From JAJPJX01 sp964568355 (GTDB lineage: Bacteria > Acidobacteriota > Terriglobia > Bryobacterales > Bryobacteraceae): a stretch of 11,099 nt of DNA. The position numbers and the translations under genes were made by a program. The stretch is taken from the NCBI GenBank assembly GCA_964568355.1, contig CAZMRK010000154.1, positions 1 to 11,099 on the forward strand, in the 5' to 3' direction. This document shows positions 1 through 6,574 of the stretch, piece after piece. Under the pieces are notes generated by a model. That model did no database searches. It was not told the DNA's origin and saw only the letters and a list, made by a program, of their open reading frames with translations. The stretch's first letter is position 1; every line of letters begins with the position of its first letter.

Positions 1-771
1 GGCGCCGCAATCGCCCCTCCGGTGATCGCTCACCTGGCCAATCACTTCAGTTGGCGCGTGGTTTTTCTTTGCACCGGTAGTCTGGGGCTGATCTGGGTGA
101 TTCCGTGGCTGCTGTTTTACCGCAAACCGCCGGAGTTCGACGAACCGGCCGCTCCTGTTGTCGCGACCGAGAACCCGTGGCGCAGTGTCCTGAAACGGCG
201 GGAGACCTGGGTGCTCACGCTGGGGCGCCTGATCACCGACCCGGTGTGGTACTTCTATCTCTTCTGGTTTCCCAAATACCTCACCGATTCGCGGCACCTC
301 ACCTTAATGGAATTGGGGCGCATCGCCTGGATGGTTTACCTGGCGGCGGATATCGGCTGCCTGGTGGGAGGCTATCTTTCCGGCAGATTCATCCGGCAGG
401 GACATTCGCCAGTGGCCAGCCGGATTCGCGTGATGGCAATCGCGGCGATTCTGCTGCCGCTGAGCCCGTTCGTTCCGCATGTGCCGACGGCGCTGCTGGC
501 CGTGCTGCTGGCATCGACGGCCGCTTTCGCGCATCTGTCCTGGCAGATATCGCTTAGTGCGATGGTCGTGGACCTGTTCCCCAAGCACCTGGTGGGAACG
601 GTATTCGGCATCGTCGCGGCGGGGAGCGGCCTGGGCGGGATGATCTCGACCAATCTGGTGGGCCACCTGGTAACCAGCTATTCCTATACACCGGTCTTCC
701 TCGCCATGGGATTTCTGCATCCGCTGGCATTCCTGTTGATTCGAACGTTGGGGAAAGAGGAGCCACGTTGA
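1..771 (+). CDS. MFS transporter, anion:cation symporter (hexuronate ExuT-like) family, 3' part
   Basis: This is the C-terminal 256 residues of a polytopic inner-membrane carrier; the reading frame is open from the first base, so the start lies outside the window. The visible part opens inside a helix (GAAIAPP) followed by NHFSWR, the loop pattern typical of the middle of the N-terminal half in the ACS family of the major facilitator superfamily. A charged central loop (YRKPPEFDEP) follows, then about six hydrophobic helices, including glycine-rich ones near the end (GTVFGIVAAGSGLGGM). Family members import hexuronates, galactonate or related organic anions with protons. The exact substrate cannot be read from this fragment. 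It ends 104 bases before the deacetylase gene, which has its own promoter-like element, so the two are probably separate units. I am sure of the superfamily and fairly sure of the ACS/ExuT-like branch. Confidence 0.85.
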   Translation, partial: GAAIAPPVIAHLANHFSWRVVFLCTGSLGLIWVIPWLLFYRKPPEFDEPAAPVVATENPWRSVLKRRETWVLTLGRLITDPVWYFYLFWFPKYLTDSRHLTLMELGRIAWMVYLAADIGCLVGGYLSGRFIRQGHSPVASRIRVMAIAAILLPLSPFVPHVPTALLAVLLASTAAFAHLSWQISLSAMVVDLFPKHLVGTVFGIVAAGSGLGGMISTNLVGHLVTSYSYTPVFLAMGFLHPLAFLLIRTLGKEEPR

Positions 772-862
772 CGGCGGCTGAATTTGTGAAAAATGCGAGG
801 GCAGGATTCTTACCGTTCCCCGGCGCGGCCCGGTGACGATTTCCGGTACGGCGCGCCCATGT

Positions 863-868
863 TACAAT
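863..868 (+). promoter_or_regulatory. Probable -10 element (TACAAT) for the deacetylase-ACP-KS unit
   Basis: TACAAT matches the sigma-70 -10 consensus at five of six positions and ends only seven bases before the ATG at 876. Transcription would start at about 875-876, giving a leaderless or nearly leaderless mRNA. No convincing -35 box is visible 16-18 bases upstream (the sequence there is near TTTCCG), and no Shine-Dalgarno sequence sits at a usable distance from the ATG. Confidence 0.45.
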
Positions 869-875
869 CCACGGG

Positions 876-1580
876 ATGTTGGGAGTTGCTGCCGGGGTTA
901 CTGCATCCGCCGCATCCGCGTTCCTGGCGTATGCTGTGCGCGGCCGCTCGTCTACTGTTTTCGGCCCTTCGGTCTATCGCGGGAATCCGGCCCGGCGCGC
1001 GGTTGCGCTGACCTTTGACGACGGTCCCAGCGAAGGAACGCTGCCCTTGCTCGAACTGCTGGCGCGCGAAGATGTTCCGGCCACGTTCTTCCAGTGCGGC
1101 CGGAACGTGGAGCGCCTGCCTGCCACGGCCCGGGAGGTGGGCTCCGCCGGCCATGAAATCGGTAATCATAGCCACACTCATCCCCTGTTCTGTTTTCGTT
1201 CGCCTGGTTTCATGGAAACCGAATTGACGCGCGCCCAGGAGGCGATCACGCATGCCACCGGTGTCACACCCACGCTCTGGCGCGCCCCTTTCGGCGTCCG
1301 CTGGTGGGGCATGGGCCGCGCTCAGCGCCGTCTCGGCCTGCTCGGCGTGATGTGGACTGTAATCGGCTATGATTGGAGACTGGAGGCGGAGTCCATTGTC
1401 GCGCGTGTGCTCCGGGGCGTTGGCAACGGAGCGATCATTTGCCTCCACGACGGCCGTGAGCTGCGTATCCGTCCCGACATCCGGGAAACCATCGAAGCGG
1501 TGCGCCGTCTGATCCCGCTCCTGCAAGGCCAAGGGTACAGTTTTGAAACGGTAAGCCAGCTATTATGTCCGACGACTTAA
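876..1580 (+). CDS. Membrane-anchored polysaccharide deacetylase (carbohydrate esterase family 4, NodB homology domain)
   Basis: This 234-residue enzyme should remove N- or O-acetyl groups from a polysaccharide outside the cytoplasmic membrane. Residues 1-22 form a hydrophobic segment, either a signal peptide or an uncleaved anchor. All five CE4 motifs are present: TFDDGP at 46-51 (base Asp48, metal ligand Asp49), HSHTH at 98-102 (metal ligands His98 and His102), RAPFG at 136-140, YDW at 165-167 and CLHD at 189-192. An active metal-dependent enzyme is therefore expected. The substrate could be peptidoglycan, a chitin-like oligosaccharide or an exopolysaccharide; the sequence does not decide. 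The start at 876 is chosen because the hydrophobic N-terminus begins there and a -10-like hexamer lies just upstream. The last 16 bases overlap the ACP gene, so the two are probably translationally coupled, linking sugar deacetylation with acyl-chain chemistry. Confidence 0.9.
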   Translation: MLGVAAGVTASAASAFLAYAVRGRSSTVFGPSVYRGNPARRAVALTFDDGPSEGTLPLLELLAREDVPATFFQCGRNVERLPATAREVGSAGHEIGNHSHTHPLFCFRSPGFMETELTRAQEAITHATGVTPTLWRAPFGVRWWGMGRAQRRLGLLGVMWTVIGYDWRLEAESIVARVLRGVGNGAIICLHDGRELRIRPDIRETIEAVRRLIPLLQGQGYSFETVSQLLCPTT

Positions 1581-1831
1581 TCCAGAGAGTCTGTAAGGTG
1601 ATCGCCTCGGTGAAGCGCTTGCCCGCCGAGCAGGTTACCGTCGATAGTGCTTTTCAGGACCTGGGGATCGATTCCATGGACGCGGTCGAGATCCTGTTCG
1701 CCCTGGAGAACGAATTCGACGTCTCCATTCCCGACGAGGAAGCCAAAACCGTACGCAGCGTGCGGGACATGGCGGAAGGCATCGAGAAGCTGATTGCCGC
1801 GAAGGCAGCCGATGCCCCGGCGGGCCAGTAG
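1565..1831 (+). CDS. Acyl carrier protein
   Basis: This 88-residue acidic protein has the standard carrier fold: helix I at about 3-18, the motif LGIDSMDAVEI at 33-43, and helices III/IV after SIPDEEAKTV. Ser37 in the DSM motif is the expected attachment site for 4'-phosphopantetheine. It resembles a dedicated carrier of the NodF or type II polyketide kind as much as housekeeping AcpP. Its placement beside a deacetylase and one ketosynthase, with no fabD, fabG or other core fatty-acid gene in view, favours a dedicated role. The ATG lies inside the end of the deacetylase gene (16-base overlap, +1 frame shift), and the ketosynthase starts five bases after its stop, so the three genes form one transcription unit. 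Function as an ACP is secure; the acyl chain carried is unknown. Confidence 0.93.
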   Translation: MSDDLIQRVCKVIASVKRLPAEQVTVDSAFQDLGIDSMDAVEILFALENEFDVSIPDEEAKTVRSVRDMAEGIEKLIAAKAADAPAGQ

Positions 1832-1836
1832 GCAGC

Positions 1837-3045
1837 ATGCGTCGTGTCGCCATCACTGGCATCGGCGTGATCTGTTCCCTGGGTCGAACCGCGTGTGAAT
1901 TCTGGGACTCGCTCAGCGCCGGCCGCTCCGGCATCGGCCCTCTGGAATCGGTTTCGACTACCGATCTGCGATTTCAGAACGGCGCCGAAGTACAGGGCTA
2001 CTGCCACCAGCCATATTTCGAAGATCGCCAGGCCGACTTTATCGACCGTTTCGCCCAGTTTGCCGTGATCGCCGCCCGCGAAGCTGTTCAGGACGCCGGC
2101 GTCGAGTGGACCCCCGGCCTGCGCGAAAGCGCCGCCATCATTACGGGTGCTTGCGTTGGGGGCCAATCCACGGAGGATATCGGTTTTCAGGAAGTCTATA
2201 AGCTTGGCCACAATCGCGTGCATCCCCTCACGATTCCCAAAACGATGGCCAATGCCGGCGCCAGCCACATCTCCATGGAATTCGGAATTACCGGCCCCGC
2301 TTTCACCATCTCGACCGCCTGTTCCTCGGCCGGCCATGCCATTGGACAGGCGTATTGGATGGTGCGCTCCGGCATCTCCGATCTCGCGATCACCGGCGGC
2401 AGCGAAGCTCCCTTCAGCTTTGGAATTCTGAAGGCGTGGGAGGCTATGCGCGTGGTGTCGCCCGATACGTGCCGGCCATTTTCCCGCGACCGGCGCGGCA
2501 TGATCCTGGGAGAAGGCGCAGCCATGCTCATTCTGGAACCGCTCGAGGCCGCGCGCGCCCGCGGAGCCCGCATTCACGGGGAAGTTGTAGGCTTCGGGAT
2601 GTCATCCGACGCCGCGCACATCACCCAGCCGTCGGCCGAAGGTGCCGCCAAGGCCATGCGCGCCGCCCTGCGCGATGCAGGGCTTGAGCCGCAACAAATC
2701 GGTTACATCAATGCGCACGGCACCGGGACGCAGGCCAATGATGCCACCGAAACCCGGGCCATTCGCCTGATTTTCGGCGATCAGGCCGACCGCATCCCGG
2801 TGAGTTCCACCAAGTCCATGCATGGCCACGCTCTCGGCGCCGCCGGCGCCCTGGAGGCCGCGGCCACGGTGCTGGCGCTCCGGGAAGGACTGCTGCCGCC
2901 CACCGCCAACTACAACCTCCCGGATCCGGATTGCGATCTGGACGTGATTCCCAACCACGCCCGTCCTGCCGGGCCCGAGTATGCCATCTCCAATTCCTTT
3001 GCTTTCGGGGGGCTGAATGCGGTCTTAGCGTTCCACAGGATCTGA
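1837..3045 (+). CDS. Beta-ketoacyl-ACP synthase (KAS II / FabF-NodE-like)
   Basis: This 402-residue cytoplasmic condensing enzyme is of normal length for the KAS I/II family. It joins an acyl group held on its cysteine to malonyl-ACP, extending the chain by two carbons. The catalytic set is intact: nucleophile Cys162 in STACSSA, His294 in NAHGTGT, Lys326 in SSTKS, and His331 in HGHALGAAG. GEGAAM at 225-230 and the C-terminal SFAFGG are also typical. The partner is most likely the ACP encoded five bases upstream. No chain-length factor, acyltransferase or reductase gene is adjacent within the window, so it may act as a single modifying ketosynthase alongside the general fatty-acid machinery, as NodE does. 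It could also be a secondary FabF. The enzyme class is certain; the pathway is inferred. Confidence 0.93.
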   Translation: MRRVAITGIGVICSLGRTACEFWDSLSAGRSGIGPLESVSTTDLRFQNGAEVQGYCHQPYFEDRQADFIDRFAQFAVIAAREAVQDAGVEWTPGLRESAAIITGACVGGQSTEDIGFQEVYKLGHNRVHPLTIPKTMANAGASHISMEFGITGPAFTISTACSSAGHAIGQAYWMVRSGISDLAITGGSEAPFSFGILKAWEAMRVVSPDTCRPFSRDRRGMILGEGAAMLILEPLEAARARGARIHGEVVGFGMSSDAAHITQPSAEGAAKAMRAALRDAGLEPQQIGYINAHGTGTQANDATETRAIRLIFGDQADRIPVSSTKSMHGHALGAAGALEAAATVLALREGLLPPTANYNLPDPDCDLDVIPNHARPAGPEYAISNSFAFGGLNAVLAFHRI

Positions 3046-3106
3046 GCCGGGCGAGTGTTGCGAGCGGACAATTCGATCCGTGCACAGCCCATTAGTTTCC
3101 GAAACC

Positions 3107-3136
3107 TTTACAAATTCCTAACACCCGTCATATAAC
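3107..3136 (+). promoter_or_regulatory. Sigma-70-type promoter for the Rieske/cytochrome b operon
   Basis: A -35-like TTTACA (3107-3112; five of six to TTGACA) and a -10-like TATAAC (3131-3136; five of six to TATAAT) are separated by 18 bases. Transcription would start near 3143, about five bases before the ATG at 3148. A weak AGGG at 3137-3140 could act as a ribosome site only if transcription starts further upstream. This is the best-formed promoter in the window. Confidence 0.6.
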
Positions 3137-3147
3137 AGGGCCATACC

Positions 3148-3672
3148 ATGGAATACGTGCCTCTCCCTGCAGAACCACCCGCTTCCCCGCCGACTACTCG
3201 CCGCGCCTTCTATCTGAAAGCCATCTACGGCTTGTGGAGCATGATGGCCGCGGCTCTCGGCATCCCCGCGCTCGTCTATCTTCTCTTCCCGCCGAAGCTT
3301 CGCAAGGAGTCTCAGTGGGTGGAAGTGGGCGACGTTTCGAACCTTCAGCCCGACGTCCCTGTGGAGATGGTCTTCCGCCGCAACCGCGTGGATGGTTGGA
3401 AGATCATCAGTGAAAAAAGCACCGCCTGGGTCGTCAAACGTCCCCAGGGCCAGATCATTGCTTTCGGCCCGCAATGCACCCATCTCGGTTGCGCCTATCA
3501 CTGGGACGAAACCAAAACAGAGTTCATCTGCCCCTGCCACACTTCGGTCTTCTCGGTGGATGGCAAGGTCGTCGCCGGACCTGCTCCGCGTTCTCTTGAT
3601 CGCTACCAGGCCCGGATCGAAAATAACAAGCTGCTCCTGGGCAGCCTCCAGGAATCGGAGCCCAGCGTATGA
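3148..3672 (+). CDS. Rieske [2Fe-2S] protein of a cytochrome bc-type quinol oxidase (QcrA-like)
   Basis: This 174-residue protein carries the Rieske cluster that takes the first electron from quinol at the Qo site. It has a Tat-like TTRRAFYLK at 16-24, a single hydrophobic anchor at about 27-47, and a periplasmic Rieske domain. Cluster motifs are CTHLGC at 110-115 and CPCHTS at 128-133. Cys110, His112, Cys128 and His131 bind the cluster, and Cys115 and Cys130 form the disulfide. The Pro loop GPAPRSL lies at 144-150. The serine that raises potential in high-potential Rieske proteins is present (Ser133), but the position of the second hydrogen-bond donor, Tyr165 of the bovine protein, is Phe135. 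That fits a lower-potential cluster of menaquinol systems. The stop overlaps the cytochrome b start (ATGA), so the partners are coupled in translation. Confidence 0.94.
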   Translation: MEYVPLPAEPPASPPTTRRAFYLKAIYGLWSMMAAALGIPALVYLLFPPKLRKESQWVEVGDVSNLQPDVPVEMVFRRNRVDGWKIISEKSTAWVVKRPQGQIIAFGPQCTHLGCAYHWDETKTEFICPCHTSVFSVDGKVVAGPAPRSLDRYQARIENNKLLLGSLQESEPSV

Positions 3673-5291
3673 AGCGTATCACCGAATGGCTCGAACACCG
3701 CACCGGTGTGGAAAGCGCCATACGCAACTTTCTCTATGAAGATATTCCCGGCTCCAGCGGCTGGCACCAGGTTTTTGGCAGTGTCGCCATGTTTCTGTTC
3801 ATGGTGCAGGCATTTACCGGCATCCTGCTGGCGGTCAACTATGCTCCCACACCGGGCGAGGCTTACAACAGCCTGCGCTACATCCTCAATGAGCTGACCG
3901 CGGGCCGCATGATTCGCGGGCTTCATCACTGGGGCGCCAGCATGATGATCGTCGTGGTGGTGCTGCACATGGCCCAGGTCTTCCTCTACGGAGCTTATAA
4001 GAAGCCTCGCGAGGCTACCTGGATGGTCGGCGTCGTCCTGTTGCTGCTCACCCTGGCGTACGGACTTACCGGCTACCTGCTTCCGTGGGACAATCGCGCC
4101 TATTGGGGGACCGTGGTCGCCACCCAGATCGCGGCGAAGGCGCCGTTCCTGGGGCCGTACTTAAGCCGTCTGCTGGGGGGAGAAGGAGCCATCGGCGTCG
4201 TCACTTTTGCCCGCTTCTTCGGCCTCCACGTATTGCTGCTGCCGCCGGCCACGACGTTTCTGATCGCGCTGCACGTGTATCTGGTGCGGAAGCACGGCGT
4301 GGCACCGCAGCCTGTCGACGAAACGCTGCCCCGCAAGAAATTCTTCCCGGAGCAGGTATTCAAAGATACGCTGGCCATCTTTGTGGCCTTCGTAATTCTG
4401 TTCGTGATGGCCGCAACCGTGCGCGTACCCCTCGAACGTCTGGCCGATCCCACGGACACGACCTACATTCCGCGCCCGGATTGGTATTTCCTTTTTCTCT
4501 TCCAGACGTTGAAATTTTTCGAAGGTCCGCTGGAAGTTGTCGGGAGTGTTGTGCTACCGACGCTGGCTATTCTGGCGCTATTCCTGGTTCCGTTCATCGA
4601 TCGCGGAAGAATGGCCCGTGTCACCCGCCGGACAGTCGCCGCCGGCGTGATCGCCATGGCGGCACTCGGCTGGAGCGGTCTCACCGTGGCAGCCGTCGTC
4701 ACTACGCCGAAACCCGAGGTGGTGGCGGAAATCGATTTTTCCGGCCCCACCGACTGGATGCAGCTATCGCCGCAGGAACTCGCCGGCGTTGGCTATTTCC
4801 GCCAGGAGAATTGCGTCAGTTGCCATGCCCTGGAAGGCAGCGCCAGTATCGGGCCGGACCTCACGACCACGGCAATCCGCAAATCCGCGGCATGGATGAT
4901 CCAGCACTTCAAGCGGCCATCCCAGATTGTCCCCGGCAGTCCCATGCCGCCCATTCAACTGAGCGACTCCCAATTGAATTCGCTGGCGGCGTTTCTGCTG
5001 AAGCTCAATGCCCACAATGCCTCCGCCCTGGAAAACGCTCCGGATTTCGCGGTAAAGGGCGCGCTACTGTATCAAACCTACAACTGTGGCGCCTGCCACC
5101 AGGTCAACAATGTGGGAATGAAACTGGGACCGCCGCTCAATGGACTGCGCAAGCGCCGCAGCCGCTCCTGGGTGGAGCAGCACTTCGTTGACCCGCAGAA
5201 AATGTCACCCAAGACCATCATGCCGCCCTATAAACTGCGGCCCAACGATATGGAGAACCTGACGTCCTATCTTTTCGTGCTGCCGGACTGA
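3669..5291 (+). CDS. Cytochrome b6/subunit IV-like protein fused to a C-terminal diheme cytochrome c domain
   Basis: This 540-residue chain holds the membrane core of a bc-type complex and its electron exit. Residues 1 to about 210 are b6-like, with heme b ligands His86/His187 and His100/His202; the 14 residues between the second pair is the b6-type spacing. About 225-345 is subunit IV-like, with the Qo motif PDWY at 270-273 and three hydrophobic helices. About 365-540 is periplasmic and has two heme c sites, CVSCH (382-386) and CGACH (473-477), with likely Met ligands Met426 (SPMPP) and Met518 (IMPP). There is no separate cytochrome c1/f gene here, so the fused hemes probably take electrons from the Rieske protein and pass them to an oxidase. 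Position 35, the heme ci cysteine in b6f, is Val here. Only the Rieske gene shares the operon. Confidence 0.93.
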   Translation: MKRITEWLEHRTGVESAIRNFLYEDIPGSSGWHQVFGSVAMFLFMVQAFTGILLAVNYAPTPGEAYNSLRYILNELTAGRMIRGLHHWGASMMIVVVVLHMAQVFLYGAYKKPREATWMVGVVLLLLTLAYGLTGYLLPWDNRAYWGTVVATQIAAKAPFLGPYLSRLLGGEGAIGVVTFARFFGLHVLLLPPATTFLIALHVYLVRKHGVAPQPVDETLPRKKFFPEQVFKDTLAIFVAFVILFVMAATVRVPLERLADPTDTTYIPRPDWYFLFLFQTLKFFEGPLEVVGSVVLPTLAILALFLVPFIDRGRMARVTRRTVAAGVIAMAALGWSGLTVAAVVTTPKPEVVAEIDFSGPTDWMQLSPQELAGVGYFRQENCVSCHALEGSASIGPDLTTTAIRKSAAWMIQHFKRPSQIVPGSPMPPIQLSDSQLNSLAAFLLKLNAHNASALENAPDFAVKGALLYQTYNCGACHQVNNVGMKLGPPLNGLRKRRSRSWVEQHFVDPQKMSPKTIMPPYKLRPNDMENLTSYLFVLPD

Positions 5292-5332
5292 TACGCCGCT
5301 TCATCCGGGCCACTTCGCCGGGGACGGACGGC

Positions 5333-5695
5333 TCAATTCACCCGCTTGCCCACACGCGGCGTTTTTGGTTGAGTCAACTTCTCCGGATCCAGCAGGTGGT
5401 CCGGTTCGAATTCCACCCGCGACCACTCGCTGCCCGCGGCGAACCGGACCCCGACCATATAGCCGATTTCCCGGTACATGCAGTAGCGCACGGTGCCTTC
5501 CAGATGGTCGGTGCCACACAGGATTCGCAAAGAAGCGCCCGTGGGAATCGGCATTTCCAATTGCAGACAAGCGCCAGCCCGGGAGATGTCTTCCAGCAAG
5601 GCCGTAGTCTGCTGGGGCCGCCTCTGCTCGTCCTGCCAGCAAACTTCGACCAGATCCGCACATAGCATACGTACTTCCGCGCGACGATCCTGCAT
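5333..5695 (-). CDS. Single-domain PilZ protein, predicted c-di-GMP binding
   Basis: This 120-residue cytoplasmic protein contains both halves of the PilZ cyclic-di-GMP signature. The RxxxR motif is at residues 5-9 (RAEVR) and D/NxSxxG is at 36-41 (DISRAG), followed by the barrel strands with VRYC and YMVGVRF. It should bind the second messenger and pass the signal to an unknown partner, commonly motility or polysaccharide export. The C-terminal tail from about 95 is polar and has no recognised domain. The ATG at 5695 is chosen over an upstream TTG because the conserved RxxxR region begins right there and an AGAGGA ribosome site lies just before it, with rather short spacing. It is divergent from the rlpA-like gene across 118 bases and convergent with the cytochrome b gene (41 bases). 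The family call is secure; the target is unknown. Confidence 0.87.
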   Translation of the reverse strand: MQDRRAEVRMLCADLVEVCWQDEQRRPQQTTALLEDISRAGACLQLEMPIPTGASLRILCGTDHLEGTVRYCMYREIGYMVGVRFAAGSEWSRVEFEPDHLLDPEKLTQPKTPRVGKRVN

Positions 5696-5774
5696 ACTTC
5701 CTCTATCGGCGAATCCCGATCCATCCTTTACGCGCAATCGCGCCGAAACGTGCGAAACCGCTCAATCGCCTCAA

Positions 5775-5804
5775 TAGACAGAGGATAGACCAGCACGATA
5801 GGAT
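5775..5804 (+). promoter_or_regulatory. Possible promoter for the rlpA-like gene
   Basis: TAGACA (5775-5780; five of six to TTGACA) and TAGGAT (5799-5804; four of six to TATAAT) are 18 bases apart, in the divergent gap in front of the ATG at 5814. Transcription would begin at about 5811. The AGGA inside the second box could instead be a ribosome site ten bases from the ATG, in which case the true promoter lies further upstream. Confidence 0.35.
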
Positions 5805-5813
5805 CAACACTAG

Positions 5814-6491
5814 ATGAGAAGAGCTCTCGTCTTCGCGGTCGTGCTGGCGATTTTGTTCTCCGCATGTGGGCGAAAGAAGCGCGTCCGCGTTGCCCCGCCG
5901 CGAGCCCCCGCCCCGGCCCCGACCGTGGTTCCTGCCGTGGGAGCGGCCGAAGAAGGCGTCGCCAGTTGGTACGGCCATCCCTACCACGGCCGTCCTTCCG
6001 CCAGCGGCGAAATCTATGACATGGAAAAGCTTACCGCGGCCCACCGGACCCTGCCCCTGGGCTCCTGGGTACGCGTCGAAAACCTGGCAAACCACAAGAC
6101 GGTGGATGTCCGGATCAATGATCGCGGCCCCTTCTATGACGGCCGCATCATTGATCTCTCTCATGCCGGCGCCAAGGCTATCGACCTGATCGGCCCAGGC
6201 ACCGCCCGCGTTCGCGTGGAAGTCATCAGCCTGCCCGCCGGTTCCGGCCCCTCGTTATTCGCGGTCCAGGTCGGTGCCTTCCGGGAAAAATCCAATGCCG
6301 AACGCCTGCGCCAGGAAATGCAAACCCGCTACGGCAAGGCCCGTCTCGTTCTGCGTCCCGGCGAACCGGCCATGTGGCGTGTTCTGGTCGGGGCCGAACC
6401 CACGCAGGAGGGTGCCGGCGCGTTGCGCAGCAAAATCCGCCACGATTCCGGCCAAAGCAATTCTTTCTTTGTCGTCCGAATGGACTCGTAA
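5814..6491 (+). CDS. rlpA: RlpA-like septal lipoprotein: double-psi beta-barrel plus SPOR domain
   Basis: This 225-residue envelope lipoprotein has a signal peptide ending in a lipobox-like FSAC with Cys18 as the lipidated residue. A basic then Ala/Pro-rich linker covers about 19-45. The RlpA double-psi beta-barrel spans about 48-138 (SWYG 51-54, SASGE 62-66, LTAAHRTLPLG 73-83, INDRGPF 101-107, IDLS 113-116). A C-terminal SPOR domain spans about 148-222 (FAVQVGAF onward). In Pseudomonas aeruginosa RlpA is a lytic transglycosylase acting on glycan strands stripped of stem peptides, and SPOR domains recruit proteins to such denuded glycan at division sites. The conserved barrel residues seen here suggest an active or binding-competent protein. 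It stands alone between the divergent PilZ gene and the sigma-54 activator 83 bases downstream. The architecture is secure; catalysis is inferred. Confidence 0.92.
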   Translation: MRRALVFAVVLAILFSACGRKKRVRVAPPRAPAPAPTVVPAVGAAEEGVASWYGHPYHGRPSASGEIYDMEKLTAAHRTLPLGSWVRVENLANHKTVDVRINDRGPFYDGRIIDLSHAGAKAIDLIGPGTARVRVEVISLPAGSGPSLFAVQVGAFREKSNAERLRQEMQTRYGKARLVLRPGEPAMWRVLVGAEPTQEGAGALRSKIRHDSGQSNSFFVVRMDS

Positions 6492-6554
6492 ATTCCAATC
6501 GAATAGGAGCGGAATTCCGCTGCCTTGCAACCGGTTTTATACGCTGCCACACGC

Positions 6555-6560
6555 TATAAT
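6555..6560 (+). promoter_or_regulatory. Perfect -10 hexamer (TATAAT) before the sigma-54 activator
   Basis: TATAAT is an exact match to the sigma-70 -10 consensus and lies 14 bases before the ATG at 6575, so transcription would start near 6567 with a leader of about eight bases. No good -35 box is seen at the normal distance; a TTGCAA at 6525-6530 is too far away (24-base spacer). No ribosome-binding sequence precedes the ATG. Confidence 0.5.
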
Positions 6561-6574
6561 TAGCGTTGCAACGC

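Noticed and set aside
822..857. Imperfect inverted repeat GGCGCG / CGCGCC with an inner CCGG/CCGG after the MFS gene, as a possible terminator or operator
   Set aside because: The two stems are separated by unequal internal loops, no T-run follows, and such GC-rich matches are expected by chance at this base composition.
810..1532. Long minus-strand open frame opposite the deacetylase gene (about 240 codons), and a similar one opposite the ketosynthase
   Set aside because: Both are antisense shadows of high-GC genes whose plus-strand frames carry complete enzyme motifs; the antisense products are Arg/Ala/Gly/His-rich with no recognisable domain.
876..3045. A rhizobial-type nodulation cluster
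   Set aside because: The families match NodB, NodF and NodE, but no NodA or NodC is present and each family is also common outside symbionts, so only a Nod-like logic is proposed.
3064..3080. Short inverted repeat CGGA / TCCG between the ketosynthase and the Rieske gene as a terminator
   Set aside because: Only four to five bases per arm and no T-tract; not distinguishable from chance.
5292..5332. Possible bidirectional terminator between the convergent cytochrome b and PilZ genes
   Set aside because: Only three- to four-base complementary pieces are present and there is no T-run on either strand.
6525..6569. Sigma-54 promoter (GG-N10-GC) in front of the activator gene, using TTGC at 6525 or 6566
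   Set aside because: The bases ten upstream of each GC are not GG; the TATAAT at 6555-6560 explains the site better.
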